The notes beneath the pieces were generated by a model. It was not told where the DNA came from and ran no database searches. It saw only the letters and a list, made by a program, of their open reading frames with translations. From Bacillota bacterium (GTDB taxonomy: Bacteria > Bacillota > Desulfotomaculia > Desulfotomaculales > JAJYZD01): 17,909 nucleotides of DNA. The DNA lies in contig JAJYZD010000046.1 in NCBI GenBank assembly GCA_021800315.1, positions 1 through 17,909 of the forward strand, in the 5' to 3' direction. Made by a program: the position numbers and the translations under genes. The first letter of the stretch is position 1. Every line of letters starts with the position of its first letter. This document shows positions 1 to 6,433 of this stretch, piece after piece.

Positions 1-1
1 T

Positions 2-163
2 TTCGGCCCTTCTGGCGACGATTGGCTACTCATGGGTCAAGTGTACAGCAATACCGGCCATGTGTCCAGCTCTTCCGATACTGATATGGGCCGTCTGACC
101 CGATGGAAGCGGATTAGCACATTATTAATTGAGAAATCGCCACCGGGCATGCCATTGCAATAA
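2..163 (+). CDS. C-terminal part of unknown protein (5' end outside window)
   Basis: An open frame enters from the left edge and runs 53 codons to TAA at 161-163. The residues look protein-like (GDDWLLMGQVYSNTGHV, then DTDMGRLTRWKRI), with a serine-rich stretch between, but I recognise no family. Codon use is less GC-rich than in the core genes to the right, in keeping with accessory DNA. The neighbouring region is mobile-element debris, so this may itself be a truncated gene. A run of 53 open codons could still be chance, so confidence is low. Confidence 0.35.
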   Translation, partial: FGPSGDDWLLMGQVYSNTGHVSSSSDTDMGRLTRWKRISTLLIEKSPPGMPLQ

Positions 164-486
164 GAGAGAGCTGCCCATCAGCATTTTTCATACCTGCCAT
201 GATATTCCAGGCAGGGACTTATGGGTAATGCTAAGGGTTTAAACTGCTTACCAAACACACGTGCAAATGAACGTAATTAGCTGAATATGGTATGGTTCTG
301 CGATTGGCAAGCGCTTTTTCAAAGGTACTGGTTCGCCTGGAGTTGGTTGGTGGGGGTTGCCTCTTTCAGGATACCAAAAAAAACTCTTTTTTGGTCTGGA
401 CAGGTCGGCCGCATATGGTGTAGGATTTATTTCAGAGCATTGATCCTGTTCCCTATGTTCTCTGTAAAAGTCCATAAACAACCATA
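164..486. other. Stretch with no supported gene
   Basis: I find no convincing gene here. A 66-codon plus-strand frame (287-487) and a 211-codon minus-strand frame (248-883) are open, but neither resembles a family. The minus one runs through the MITE boundary at 719 and antisense to a recognisable recombinase fragment, so it is best treated as chance. Confidence 0.4.
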
Positions 487-708
487 GTGAACGGTGCTGC
501 GAAATCGACTCAAAAGCCCGGACAGTCCGGTATTCTGGAGGAGGAGCCGGAGGAAGAGTTGGTCGAAGATATGATTTCAATAGTGACGAGCTCTTCCGCA
601 AGACTTTACGGTAAACGAGGCGGCCGGGTGGCAAAAAAGTCCTCTGATATTCTTGCAGAGGAGGAGGTGGCAACAGGTGAAGACCACGGCGATGGGTGTG
701 ATTCTTGA
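487..708 (+). pseudogene. IS607-type serine recombinase, C-terminal fragment
   Basis: The frame reads EEELVEDMISIVTSSSARLYG followed by KRGGRVAKK. This matches the end of the catalytic domain and the C-terminal tail of the serine recombinases carried by IS607-family elements, which cut and strand-exchange transposon DNA. The N-terminal helix-turn-helix and the nucleophile serine region are absent. Recognisable homology begins near 520; the GTG at 487 is only where the frame opens after a TAG. Its last codons overlap the first codons of a tnpB-like frame at 692, the arrangement usual in IS607 elements. It is a decayed remnant. Confidence 0.65.
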
Positions 709-710
709 TC

Positions 711-718
711 CTACGGAG
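711..718 (+). repeat. Target-site duplication, left copy
   Basis: CTACGGAG lies immediately before the terminal repeat of the MITE and is repeated exactly at 913-920. Confidence 0.85.
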
Positions 719-912
719 GGCATGTCTCAGAAATATGTTGACGGGCCCGGCCAGCGAGAGCGGATGGACCCACCAGGCCGGAGGCCTGTTCAGGTGGTGC
801 CAAATACGGAAGTCCCGAAAGTTCGGGAAGGGGTGGAACCCCTCCAGGCTGAGGTCACGATCTGACATGCGCAGACGTGTCAACTAATTTTTGCGCCCCA
901 ATGAGACATGCC
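719..912. mobile_element. 194-bp MITE related to the ISKra4-type element at 16586
   Basis: The element begins GGCATGTCTCA and ends with the exact reverse complement TGAGACATGCC (902-912). It is flanked by identical 8-bp duplications, CTACGGAG, at 711-718 and 913-920. A second inner match, GTTGAC at 737-742 against GTCAAC at 879-884, extends the repeat, with 10 bases more spacing on the right. It encodes no transposase. Its left 24 bases match 22 of 24 bases at 16586-16609, the end of the ISKra4-family element, so that family probably moved it. The interior holds three small perfect hairpins (774-788, 813-828, 829-843). Insertion split a tnpB remnant. Confidence 0.85.
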
Positions 913-920
913 CTACGGAG
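913..920 (+). repeat. Target-site duplication, right copy
   Basis: Second exact copy of CTACGGAG, directly after the right terminal repeat of the MITE. Confidence 0.85.
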
Positions 921-1005
921 GAACAGAAACAGTTTTTGGACGATTTGATGGCGAGGTACTGCGCGGCACTGGGTACCCGCCGCAGGCGGGTCGTGGGCAT
1001 TCAAC

Positions 1006-1380
1006 CGTCTTCTCGAAGACTGGAAGACACCGAACTGAAGTCGGCCGACGGGGTCACCATTCTCATCGGCCGTAACAACCTGCAGAACGACCACCTGACC
1101 CTGCACCTGGCCGCCCCGAACGACATCTGGCTGAACGCCCGCGGCTTCCCCGGGGCCCATGTGGTCATCCGCGCGGCCGGCCGGTTCCGGAGAGTACCCT
1201 GCGGGAGGCGGCCCGCCTGGCGGCGGGCTCTTCCCGGGGTCGGAACGACTCTTGCGTTCCGGTGGATTACACCCGGATCAAATACGTGAAGAAACCCCGG
1301 GTGCCAAGCCGGGCATGGTGGTCTACGAGCGGGAAAAGACCATCCACGTGGCTCCGAAGAGACCGGGAGACGTGAATTGA
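1006..1380 (+). pseudogene. rqcH: NFACT/RqcH (FbpA-like) C-terminal fragment, two frameshifts
   Basis: The NFACT-R domain is visible in pieces: ADGVTILIGRNNLQND, NDIWLNARGFPGAHVVIR, then VPESTLREAARLAAGSSRGR and PVDYTRIKYVKKPRG, and finally AKPGMVVYEREKTIHVAP. In intact proteins this domain binds stalled 50S-peptidyl-tRNA complexes in ribosome quality control. The frame changes near 1172-1184 and again at 1297-1301, where CCCCGGGTG has one G fewer than an in-frame reading needs. The N-terminal NFACT-N and coiled-coil parts are absent and are replaced by tnpB remains before about 1000. The stop is TGA at 1378-1380. A second, intact copy elsewhere would be expected if the function is kept. Confidence 0.8.
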
Positions 1381-1714
1381 AGCACCCGGAGTGGCTTTCG
1401 GAGAGGATAAACGCCGTCAAAGCACACCGGCCGGTTAGCCCGGACTGTTGAAAACCTTCCTCTCCATGAGGTCTGCCCGCTCGATCAATGTTTCTATGTT
1501 TTTTCCAAAAGAGGGTTTTACTTCGCGGGTAGATATGATAGAATCACCGAGAGGGAAAAGCATGGAGGACGTCCCAGGAACACCGGTGGTCCATAAGTTG
1601 GCAAAAAGGCGGCCTGGAGACCGCTTACGGAACGCCCCGAACAGGTACCAAATGCCGTCCACTACGGCCTGTACGGAGCAAGAAAAGTAAGAAATCAAAA
1701 AAAGCAGGTGCGAT
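1381..1714. other. Gap without an assignable gene
   Basis: Frames are open on both strands: plus 1448-1690, and minus 1435-1761, the latter ending with IETLIERADLMERKVFNSPG. Neither matches a family I know. The minus frame would overlap the AbrB gene start in antisense. The stretch is lower in GC than its surroundings, consistent with decayed inserted DNA. The upstream control region of the AbrB-PIN pair must lie at its right end. Confidence 0.35.
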
Positions 1715-1990
1715 ATGGATATTGCGAGAATCTCCTCGAAAGGGCAGGTAACTATCCCCATCGAAATCCGAAGGAAGCTCGGTGTAAAAGAAGGGGATAA
1801 GGTTATCTTTTTGGAAAAGGATCATAATATCATTTTGCTAAACGCCAATAGACTTGCCTTCAATAGCCTCCAGGCGGAGATGGCCGGAGAAGCTGAAAAG
1901 GCTGGGGTCACAGGGGAACAGGCCGTTATCGATTTGGTAAAAGAAGTGAGACAGACAATTTGGGAGGAACGCTATGAGGGTAATGCGTGA
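1715..1990 (+). CDS. AbrB/SpoVT-family antitoxin
   Basis: This 91-residue protein has the swapped-hairpin DNA-binding fold at residues 1-47 (ARISSKGQVTIPIEIRRKLG, then VKEGDKVIFLEKD). This is the signature of AbrB/MazE-type regulators that pair with PIN toxins. Residues 48-91 are a helical tail (LQAEMAGEAEKAG, EQAVIDLVKEVRQ), the usual toxin-binding segment. The start is ATG with GCAGGTG upstream. The last 17 bases overlap the PIN gene, implying coupled translation. Such antitoxins normally neutralise the toxin and repress their own promoter; here that role is inferred. The gene itself looks intact. Confidence 0.85.
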   Translation: MDIARISSKGQVTIPIEIRRKLGVKEGDKVIFLEKDHNIILLNANRLAFNSLQAEMAGEAEKAGVTGEQAVIDLVKEVRQTIWEERYEGNA

Positions 1991-2291
1991 CACGAATATT
2001 CTGATTTCAGCCGGTTTGTTCGGTGGGACACGCCTCGCCGAGTTGACCCAAGAAATTGTTGATAATTTCACTGTCGTGTTGAGCAGCCAGATCATTGAAG
2101 AACTTGAGATGGTCGTTGAAGGAAAATTCCCGCACAAAAAGTCTGCATTTGACAAGTTGTTGGCCAAACTTAGCTTCGAAATGGCCTTTACTCCTTTAGA
2201 GATTGACCTCGATATATTCCCGAAAATTAGGGACAAGAAAGATTATCCCATCTTGGCTTCAGCCATAATTGCCGACGTCGATGTATTATAA
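1974..2291 (+). pseudogene. PIN-domain toxin (VapC-like, COG1569 type), C-terminally truncated
   Basis: The 105-residue frame starts MRVMRDTNILISAGLFGG with a GGAGG site 6 bases upstream. It carries the first PIN aspartate (RDTN, Asp6), the central glutamate region (SSQIIEELEMV) and the third acidic site (KDYPILASAIIADVDVL). Full members run to about 135-140 residues and continue into an ITGDKDF-like motif with the last conserved aspartates. Here TAA follows DVDVL directly and no continuation is found in another frame. The RNase is therefore probably inactive, although the antitoxin upstream is whole. Alternatively it is a recently shortened toxin still able to bind its partner. Confidence 0.8.
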
Positions 2292-2315
2292 TACACGCAG
2301 GGGAGATGCCGTGAC

Positions 2316-2411
2316 ATGCCACAAAAAGTAATCCGCGTGGGCAGCGGCTTGGGGATAACGACTCCCCCGGAATTTGCTCAAGCTTACGGGCTGACCATGG
2401 TAGTCCTTTAG
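2316..2411 (+). pseudogene. Truncated AbrB/MazE-like antitoxin stub
   Basis: A 31-codon frame reads MPQKVIRVGSGLGITTPPEF then AQAYGLTMVVL and stops. This is the first half of a MazE/AbrB hairpin (KVIxVGxSLGITxPxEFAxAYGL); intact genes continue with a KPGDxV strand and a tail. A weak GGGGAG lies upstream. It sits 24 bases after the truncated PIN gene, so remnants of two toxin-antitoxin modules stand side by side. Confidence 0.6.
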
Positions 2412-2558
2412 ATCCGGGAGCACGGGACAATTTATGGCCCGGAGATTCTGGCAGATAAATGGCTATCCGTGGTGCACGGACTTACCTGTCACGATACCAG
2501 CCCGCGCCGTACCGATGGTTTTCGAACTTTTCCTCCACGGCCTGGCGGCCGGCCAAGA

Positions 2559-3629
2559 CTAATCCCACCGGGCCGGCGGCAGCTTGCCCAACTCGACCAG
2601 GCCGACTTCCCGCAACCCGGTGCGGGAAACCTCGGGCCGTCCCAGACCCGGGCCGGACCGGCTGTGCTTCCTGGCGCTCCAGATGGCCAGCCTCTCCCGG
2701 ACGTAGCCGTCGATCTTTTTCATCGCCGCCCGGTTGGGGCAGATGCGGTAATAGGCGCCCCACCCGGCGAGCGGCCGGTTAACTTTTTCCACCATGGCGC
2801 CCAGTTCCAGGTGGGTTTTCCCCCGGGTTATCTCCCCGATCCGGGACCGGACGGCCAGTACGGCCTTCCGGTCCGGCTGGAACACCGCTTCTCCCGTTCC
2901 CCGCCGCTTATGCCAGGAAAACCCCAGGAAAACAAAGCTTTCGGCATACGGATCAACCGGCCGGGCCTCCGGAACGGGGATTTCCGCAAAAACCCTTTCC
3001 ATCGGCGTTCCCACCAGCACCACTTCGTTGCCGCCCCTCACCACCCGGTCCGGCAAGGCCAACCCCCGCTCCCATGCGGCCAACCGGTATTCCGCCAGGA
3101 GGGATCCCAACCCCCCGCCCAGGCGCGGCACGTGCAGGAGGCCAAAATCCAGGACATCCGGGGACGGCCCGGACGCCAGAAAGGCCCGCACCAGGGTCAG
3201 GAGCCTCCGGTCGGCAATCCGCAACTCCAGCAGATCCAGGATACCATCCCGGTCCGGCCTGACCGTAAAAGCCGCCACCGGACCTCCGGAGCACCCCAGG
3301 AGATCCCGTAAGGCCCGCACAGTTCCCCAGGCATCAAAAGACCAGCCGGGCAGGAGCACCGGTTCCAGCACCAGGAGCAGAGCCTCTTCCACCACCCGGT
3401 CGCCGAATCCCGCGCGCCCGGGCCGGAAAGTCCCGCTCCGGAGCCTTTTCGCCTCACCTTCCAAGCGGCCCCGGTGGTAGTCCGACGGCCGTCCACCCCT
3501 GGCGCAGGCCCGCTCAAAGGCCTGGCCCAGGATGTCCGGGCGATAGAGTTTGTCGTAGAGTTGATGAAAGCGCCTTTCGGGGTCGCGCAAAGCGGCCCGG
3601 CGCAATGTTTCCGCCAATTGCCCGGACAT
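2559..3629 (-). CDS. Group II intron-type reverse transcriptase/maturase relative without catalytic motifs
   Basis: The 356-residue frame follows the layout of bacterial group II intron proteins. An N-terminal LYDKLYRPDILGQAFERA leads to the fingers (RSGTFRP, then DRVVEEALLLVLEPVL), a palm-like LELRIADRRLLTLVRAFL, and FVFLGFSWH at the palm-thumb join. The thumb/X domain has EKVNRPLAGWGAYYRICPNR and a final YVRERLAIWSARKH. Motif A reads TVRPDRDGI instead of an FDxIDH type, and where YADD belongs the sequence is RGGNEVVLVG, so the metal-binding aspartates are missing. The frame is unbroken and GC3-rich. GGGGAG precedes the ATG. I see no intron RNA (domain V) around it. It is either a slowly decaying relic or a domesticated, non-polymerase maturase. 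Confidence 0.75.
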   Translation of the reverse strand: MSGQLAETLRRAALRDPERRFHQLYDKLYRPDILGQAFERACARGGRPSDYHRGRLEGEAKRLRSGTFRPGRAGFGDRVVEEALLLVLEPVLLPGWSFDAWGTVRALRDLLGCSGGPVAAFTVRPDRDGILDLLELRIADRRLLTLVRAFLASGPSPDVLDFGLLHVPRLGGGLGSLLAEYRLAAWERGLALPDRVVRGGNEVVLVGTPMERVFAEIPVPEARPVDPYAESFVFLGFSWHKRRGTGEAVFQPDRKAVLAVRSRIGEITRGKTHLELGAMVEKVNRPLAGWGAYYRICPNRAAMKKIDGYVRERLAIWSARKHSRSGPGLGRPEVSRTGLREVGLVELGKLPPARWD

Positions 3630-3727
3630 AAGTCTGTTCTCCCCGGCGTATAATGGTATTTTTACCCATTCATATTCAACCGTGATCCATGCAAAACTAA
3701 AGCCAATCTAAGGAGGTGGTTACGAAA

Positions 3728-4021
3728 ATGACCGGCTGGAACGACGCTCAAAAGGGCGTGGAAGTAAGACCAGGCTACGGCAACGACGTCAACATCTGCT
3801 ACAACGGCCTCCTGTCCCAGTGCGGGGCCGACCAGGTCTACCTGCACTGCGGCTTCGGCGACGCGCGATGGAACAACGTGCAGGACCAGAGAATGGAGCA
3901 CACGGCCCGGGGATGGGAAAAAAACGTCGCCCTGCAGAGCAACCAGATGATTTTCTGTTTCAAGGACAGCGCCAGCAACTGGGACAACAACTGCGGCCAC
4001 AACTGGGTGTTCCGCTCTTAG
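3728..4021 (+). CDS. Stand-alone carbohydrate-binding module (CBM25/53-like)
   Basis: This 97-residue protein has no signal peptide and no enzyme domain. The visible pattern is YNGLL, QVYLHCGFGDARWNN, ARGWEKNVAL, then MIFCFKDSASNWDNNCGHNW. It matches the beta-sandwich starch-binding modules CBM25/CBM53, including the aromatic residues that stack on glucose rings and the closing NNWDNNxGxNW motif. AAGGAGG at 3711-3716 sets the start at the ATG at 3728; an in-frame GTG at 3716 lies inside that site. TATAAT at 3649-3654 could be its -10 box, with a poor -35. It diverges from the RT-like gene. Binding glycogen or starch-like granules in the cytoplasm is inferred. Confidence 0.8.
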   Translation: MTGWNDAQKGVEVRPGYGNDVNICYNGLLSQCGADQVYLHCGFGDARWNNVQDQRMEHTARGWEKNVALQSNQMIFCFKDSASNWDNNCGHNWVFRS

Positions 4022-4028
4022 AAATCCC

Positions 4029-4054
4029 CCAAAGCCGGTCCGGGCCGGCTTTGG
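4029..4054. terminator. Hairpin between convergent CBM and sirtuin genes
   Basis: CCAAAGCCGG (4029-4038) pairs perfectly with CCGGCTTTGG (4045-4054) around a 6-base loop. It lies just after one stop and just before the other. The U-tract is weak on both sides, so it is a bidirectional terminator by position rather than a textbook one. Confidence 0.65.
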
Positions 4055-4063
4055 CTTTACGGG

Positions 4064-4804
4064 TCAGCCCGCACAAACCCGCGCCAAGTCGCTCAGGATC
4101 CGTCCGGCGGGGCCGTGGATGACCAGGTCGGCGCGCTCAGAACCGGGGACCGGCTCCCGGTTGATGATGACGACCCGCCGGGCCAGGTCCAGGAGTCCGG
4201 CCGCCGGGTAAACCTGGAGGCTGGTCCCGGCCACCACCAGGACCTGGCAGCCCGACAGGGCCTGGGTGGCCCGGAAGAAATCCGGACTCATCCGATCTTC
4301 GAAAAGAACCACGTCGGGACGCAACACACCGCCGCATGCACAATGCGGCGGATTGATTCCGGCCCCGTACTGGTCAGTCACGTGGCTGAAGGGAAAATGC
4401 CGTTCGCATGACATGCAGCGACAGGTGCGCAGATGCCCGTGGATCTCGAAGAGACTCTTCGATCCCGCCTTCAGGTGCAGGCCGTCGATGTTCTGGGTGA
4501 TCAGGCCGGCCAAAAAGCCCAATTCCTCCATCCGGGCCAGGGCCGTGTGGGCCGGGTTGGGTTCGGCCCCGGCGACGGCCTCCCACCGCTGGAGATTCCA
4601 GTCGTAGAACGCGGCCGGATCCCGGCGCAACGCGCTCAGGGTCGCCGTCTTCATCGGATCGTAGCGCTCCCACAAACCGGTGCCTGGGCTGCGAAAATCG
4701 GGAATGCCGCTTTCCGTACTCACCCCCGCCCCGGTTAGGGCGAAGTTGCGCCCCCCCTGCCGGAGCAACTCCGCCGCGGCGCTGATCAACTCTTCGTAGG
4801 ACAA
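4064..4804 (-). CDS. cobB: NAD-dependent protein deacylase, sirtuin (Sir2/CobB family)
   Basis: This predicted cytoplasmic enzyme of 246 residues removes acyl groups from lysines using NAD. The NAD-binding GAGVSTESGIPDFRS (25-39), TQNID (103-107) and catalytic His122 in EIHGHL are present. The four zinc cysteines are there as CMSC (130/133) and CAC (155/157), and GTSLQVYPAAGL closes the NAD site. The frame is open for 49 more codons upstream, to 4951, but that part covers AT-rich leader DNA (TGATATATTTGACTTTAG). I therefore take the TTG at 4804, which gives the family's usual length and N-terminus (SYEELISAAAELL). It stands alone on the minus strand, convergent with the CBM gene. Confidence 0.9.
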   Translation of the reverse strand: MSYEELISAAAELLRQGGRNFALTGAGVSTESGIPDFRSPGTGLWERYDPMKTATLSALRRDPAAFYDWNLQRWEAVAGAEPNPAHTALARMEELGFLAGLITQNIDGLHLKAGSKSLFEIHGHLRTCRCMSCERHFPFSHVTDQYGAGINPPHCACGGVLRPDVVLFEDRMSPDFFRATQALSGCQVLVVAGTSLQVYPAAGLLDLARRVVIINREPVPGSERADLVIHGPAGRILSDLARVCAG

Positions 4805-4962
4805 CCCGCCCACCCTTCCCGTTCCCTCTAAAGTCAAATATATCACAAAGTGGGGAGCGGGACAATCGCCATCCGCGGGAACAAACCGGTGCGGGACTTT
4901 CGATTGAAGCGATTCCTTTTTCGCGTCACCGGCCCCCCGGCAACCGGGCAAAGGAAAGGGAA

Positions 4963-4983
4963 AAGCCGCCCGGGAGGCGGCTT
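4963..4983 (-). terminator. Rho-independent terminator of the DUF1540 gene
   Basis: AAGCCGCC and GGCGGCTT form a perfect 8-bp stem with a 5-base loop. On the minus strand it is followed by TTCCCTTTCC, 15 bases after the DUF1540 stop. Confidence 0.8.
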
Positions 4984-4997
4984 GGGTCCGGGGTCCG

Positions 4998-5162
4998 CTA
5001 TTTCGCAGCGAAGGTGGCGCAGTCGGTCATCTGGGCACTATTGGCGTTGGGTGGTTCGATCTTGATTGACGACGCCTGGCATTGGTTGCCGTTCTCCCAG
5101 TGGGTGCAGGTATTGACCACGCAGGTCACCCGGGCGATAGGCTGGCCGCTGTTGGCTTTCAT
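4998..5162 (-). CDS. DUF1540 small cysteine-rich protein
   Basis: The protein has 54 residues, with cysteines arranged as CVVNTCTHW, then NQCQASSIKI, then MTDCATF. This is the DUF1540 pattern found singly or doubled in spore-forming Firmicutes, where the four cysteines probably bind a metal. No enzymatic role is established. GGAGGTGGGAAACGA precedes the ATG at 5162 and decides this start over the longer open frame that reaches 5396. It is a single-gene unit with its own terminator at 4963-4983. I see no signal peptide or membrane segment. Confidence 0.85.
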   Translation of the reverse strand: MKANSGQPIARVTCVVNTCTHWENGNQCQASSIKIEPPNANSAQMTDCATFAAK

Positions 5163-5363
5163 TTCGTTTCCCACCTCCTCCGTGCCGGTCTCCTGGTTAG
5201 TATGACCGAAAATACGAGTTTCATAAGACGGGCGGCTGACGCTGTATCCCTTCCGGCGCGGATTGATTGATGCACCGTAAAATACCTCTTGCGGATCCGG
5301 ACGAAGATAGTGGAAAATGGACAAAACGCCGACACACCAAAGACGAAACCGGCAAACTGCGTA

Positions 5364-5407
5364 ATATAGCGCAAAGGGGAAGCGGGAATTCCCCAATTGC
5401 GCTATAT
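5364..5407 (-). terminator. Long hairpin at the end of the methyltransferase remnant
   Basis: ATATAGCGCAA (5364-5374) is the exact reverse complement of TTGCGCTATAT (5397-5407). Inside, GGGGAA (5376-5381) pairs with TTCCCC (5389-5394) around a 7-base loop. The stop codon of the minus-strand methyltransferase frame (5402-5404) lies within the stem. It is probably its transcription terminator; the terminal TATAT is only weakly U-rich. Confidence 0.6.
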
Positions 5408-5773
5408 GGTCACGGCCCGGACGAAATGCACGTGGCCGGTCGCCTGATAGCCGTCGGTGCGGTCCCGGAAGTACCGTTCTTCAATCCCGGCCGGAGCCAG
5501 GTCCTCCTGCACCGCCAGCCCCAGAGGCGCGAGTTCCGCGGCCAGGGAATCCGGATCCAGGCCCCCGCACACCGGCTCGCCCACCCGCCCCACATTGTCC
5601 AGCCACCTTTGCACGCGCGGAGACACCTGCCCCGGCACAAAGGCTCCGGCATCCAGGTAATCGAAAACGACGCCGCTCACTCTCCCGTGGCAGCTGACAT
5701 CCTCCCACGGGTAAACCCTCCCCAGGGTTACCTCGTTGTGGACCGCCCAGCAGGAGATGAAGGAGATCCCCAC
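5402..5773 (-). pseudogene. Leucine carboxyl methyltransferase-family protein, N-terminus missing
   Basis: The frame ends with GVVFDYLDAGAF, DPDSLAAELAPLGLAVQEDL, AGIEERYF and GHVHFVRA. This is the C-terminal third of the class I SAM-dependent methyltransferases of the LCMT/TIGR00027 type. The SAM-binding glycine motif and the first roughly 170 residues are absent. Homology starts about 5700; the part from 5773 down to there (MGISFISCWAVHNEVTL) does not resemble the family. Upstream DNA is already the promoter of the divergent gene at 5888. I regard it as a 5'-deleted pseudogene of a former natural-product-type methyltransferase. Confidence 0.6.
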
Positions 5774-5823
5774 GCATAGCGGTCTTCACTGCGCAGACCA
5801 GGGGGAAATCCTGGCCCCGGCTG

Positions 5824-5853
5824 TTGCCTCAGCCCGTCTCTCCGGGTTACAAT
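5824..5853 (+). promoter_or_regulatory. SigA-type promoter of the 5888 gene
   Basis: TTGCCT (5824-5829) and TACAAT (5848-5853) are spaced 18 bases apart. An in-frame ATG at 5852 lies within the -10 box, which rules it out as the start. Confidence 0.65.
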
Positions 5854-5887
5854 GGAGGAAAAGCTTAAAAAGGAGAAGGGATTTTTC

Positions 5888-6433
5888 ATGTACTGGCCGG
5901 AAAAGGGACCCGTCAACACCGGCCCTACCGTGGAACTGGCACTGGCCAGGGCCGGGGAACTGGGCGTCGGCCACCTGGTGGTGGCATCCAACAGTGGCCA
6001 AACGGCCAGATTGCTGGTGGGCAAGGGCTTCCAGGTGGTCTGTGTCACCCACCACGTCGGCTTCACCGGCCCGGGCAAGGACGAGATGCCCGGGGAGGTC
6101 AGGCGGGAACTGGCGGATGCCGGTGTCCGGCTGCTGACCACCACCCACCTGTTGGCCGGCGTGGACCGCGGTGTGCGCAACCAGTTCGGGGGCGTGTACC
6201 CGGCGGAAATAATCGCCCAGAGCCTACGGCTGCTGGGCCAGGGTCTCAAGGTGTGCGTGGAGGTTTCGGTCATGGCGCTCGACGCCGGCCTGATCCCGGC
6301 CGGGCGGGAGGTCGTGGCCGTCGCGGGGACCGGCGCCGGCGCCGACACCGCAGCGGTAATCCTGCCGTCCCACGCCAGTCACTTCTTTGCCACCCGGGTT
6401 AAGGAGATCGTCTGCAAACCGCGGGAATGCTAA
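5888..6433 (+). CDS. Pyruvate kinase C-terminal-domain-like protein (COG1751 type)
   Basis: This soluble protein of 181 residues opens with PVNTGPTVELALARAGELG, then HLVVASNSGQTARLL and VVCVTHHVGF. It corresponds to the alpha/beta C-terminal domain of pyruvate kinase occurring alone, where it binds a phosphate ligand but has no kinase active site. The biochemical role of these stand-alone proteins is not settled. Later conserved parts are THLLAGVDRGVRNQFGG, IIAQSLRLLGQGLKVCVEV and VAVAGTGAGADTAAVILPSH. AGGAG at 5871-5875 and the promoter at 5824-5853 place the start at the ATG at 5888. It is followed by 210 bases holding only a minus-strand gene remnant. Confidence 0.85.
   Translation: MYWPEKGPVNTGPTVELALARAGELGVGHLVVASNSGQTARLLVGKGFQVVCVTHHVGFTGPGKDEMPGEVRRELADAGVRLLTTTHLLAGVDRGVRNQFGGVYPAEIIAQSLRLLGQGLKVCVEVSVMALDAGLIPAGREVVAVAGTGAGADTAAVILPSHASHFFATRVKEIVCKPREC

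Larger units (their letters stand above)
692..973 (+). pseudogene. tnpB: tnpB N-terminal stub, interrupted by a MITE
   Basis: An ATG at 692 starts MGVILDPTE, and the frame is then broken by the 194-bp element at 719-912. Removing that element plus one copy of the 8-bp target duplication gives MGVILDPTEEQKQFLDDLMA, followed by RYCAA. This has the form of a TnpB N-terminus (PTxEQxxxLxxLMxRY). TnpB is the RNA-guided nuclease accessory of IS605 and IS607 elements. Homology stops near 973 and the sequence passes into a fragment of an unrelated host gene, so more than 90% of TnpB is missing. The start overlaps the recombinase fragment, as expected for IS607 tnpA-tnpB. Confidence 0.6.

Noticed and set aside
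653..865. Frame ending in a TnpB-tail-like sequence (EVPKVREGVEPLQAEV)
   Set aside because: Nearly all of it lies inside the 194-bp MITE defined by terminal repeats and target duplication, so it is not the TnpB C-terminus.
248..883. 211-codon minus-strand frame
   Set aside because: It crosses the MITE boundary and lies antisense to recognisable recombinase codons; composition is Pro/Arg-rich with no family pattern.
2469..3480. Long plus-strand frames over the RT-like gene (280 and 228 codons)
   Set aside because: Pro/Arg-rich shadows of the GC-rich minus-strand gene; no homology pattern.
3649..3654. Perfect TATAAT upstream of the CBM gene
   Set aside because: No acceptable -35 at 16-18 bases, so not listed as a promoter; mentioned only in the gene entry.
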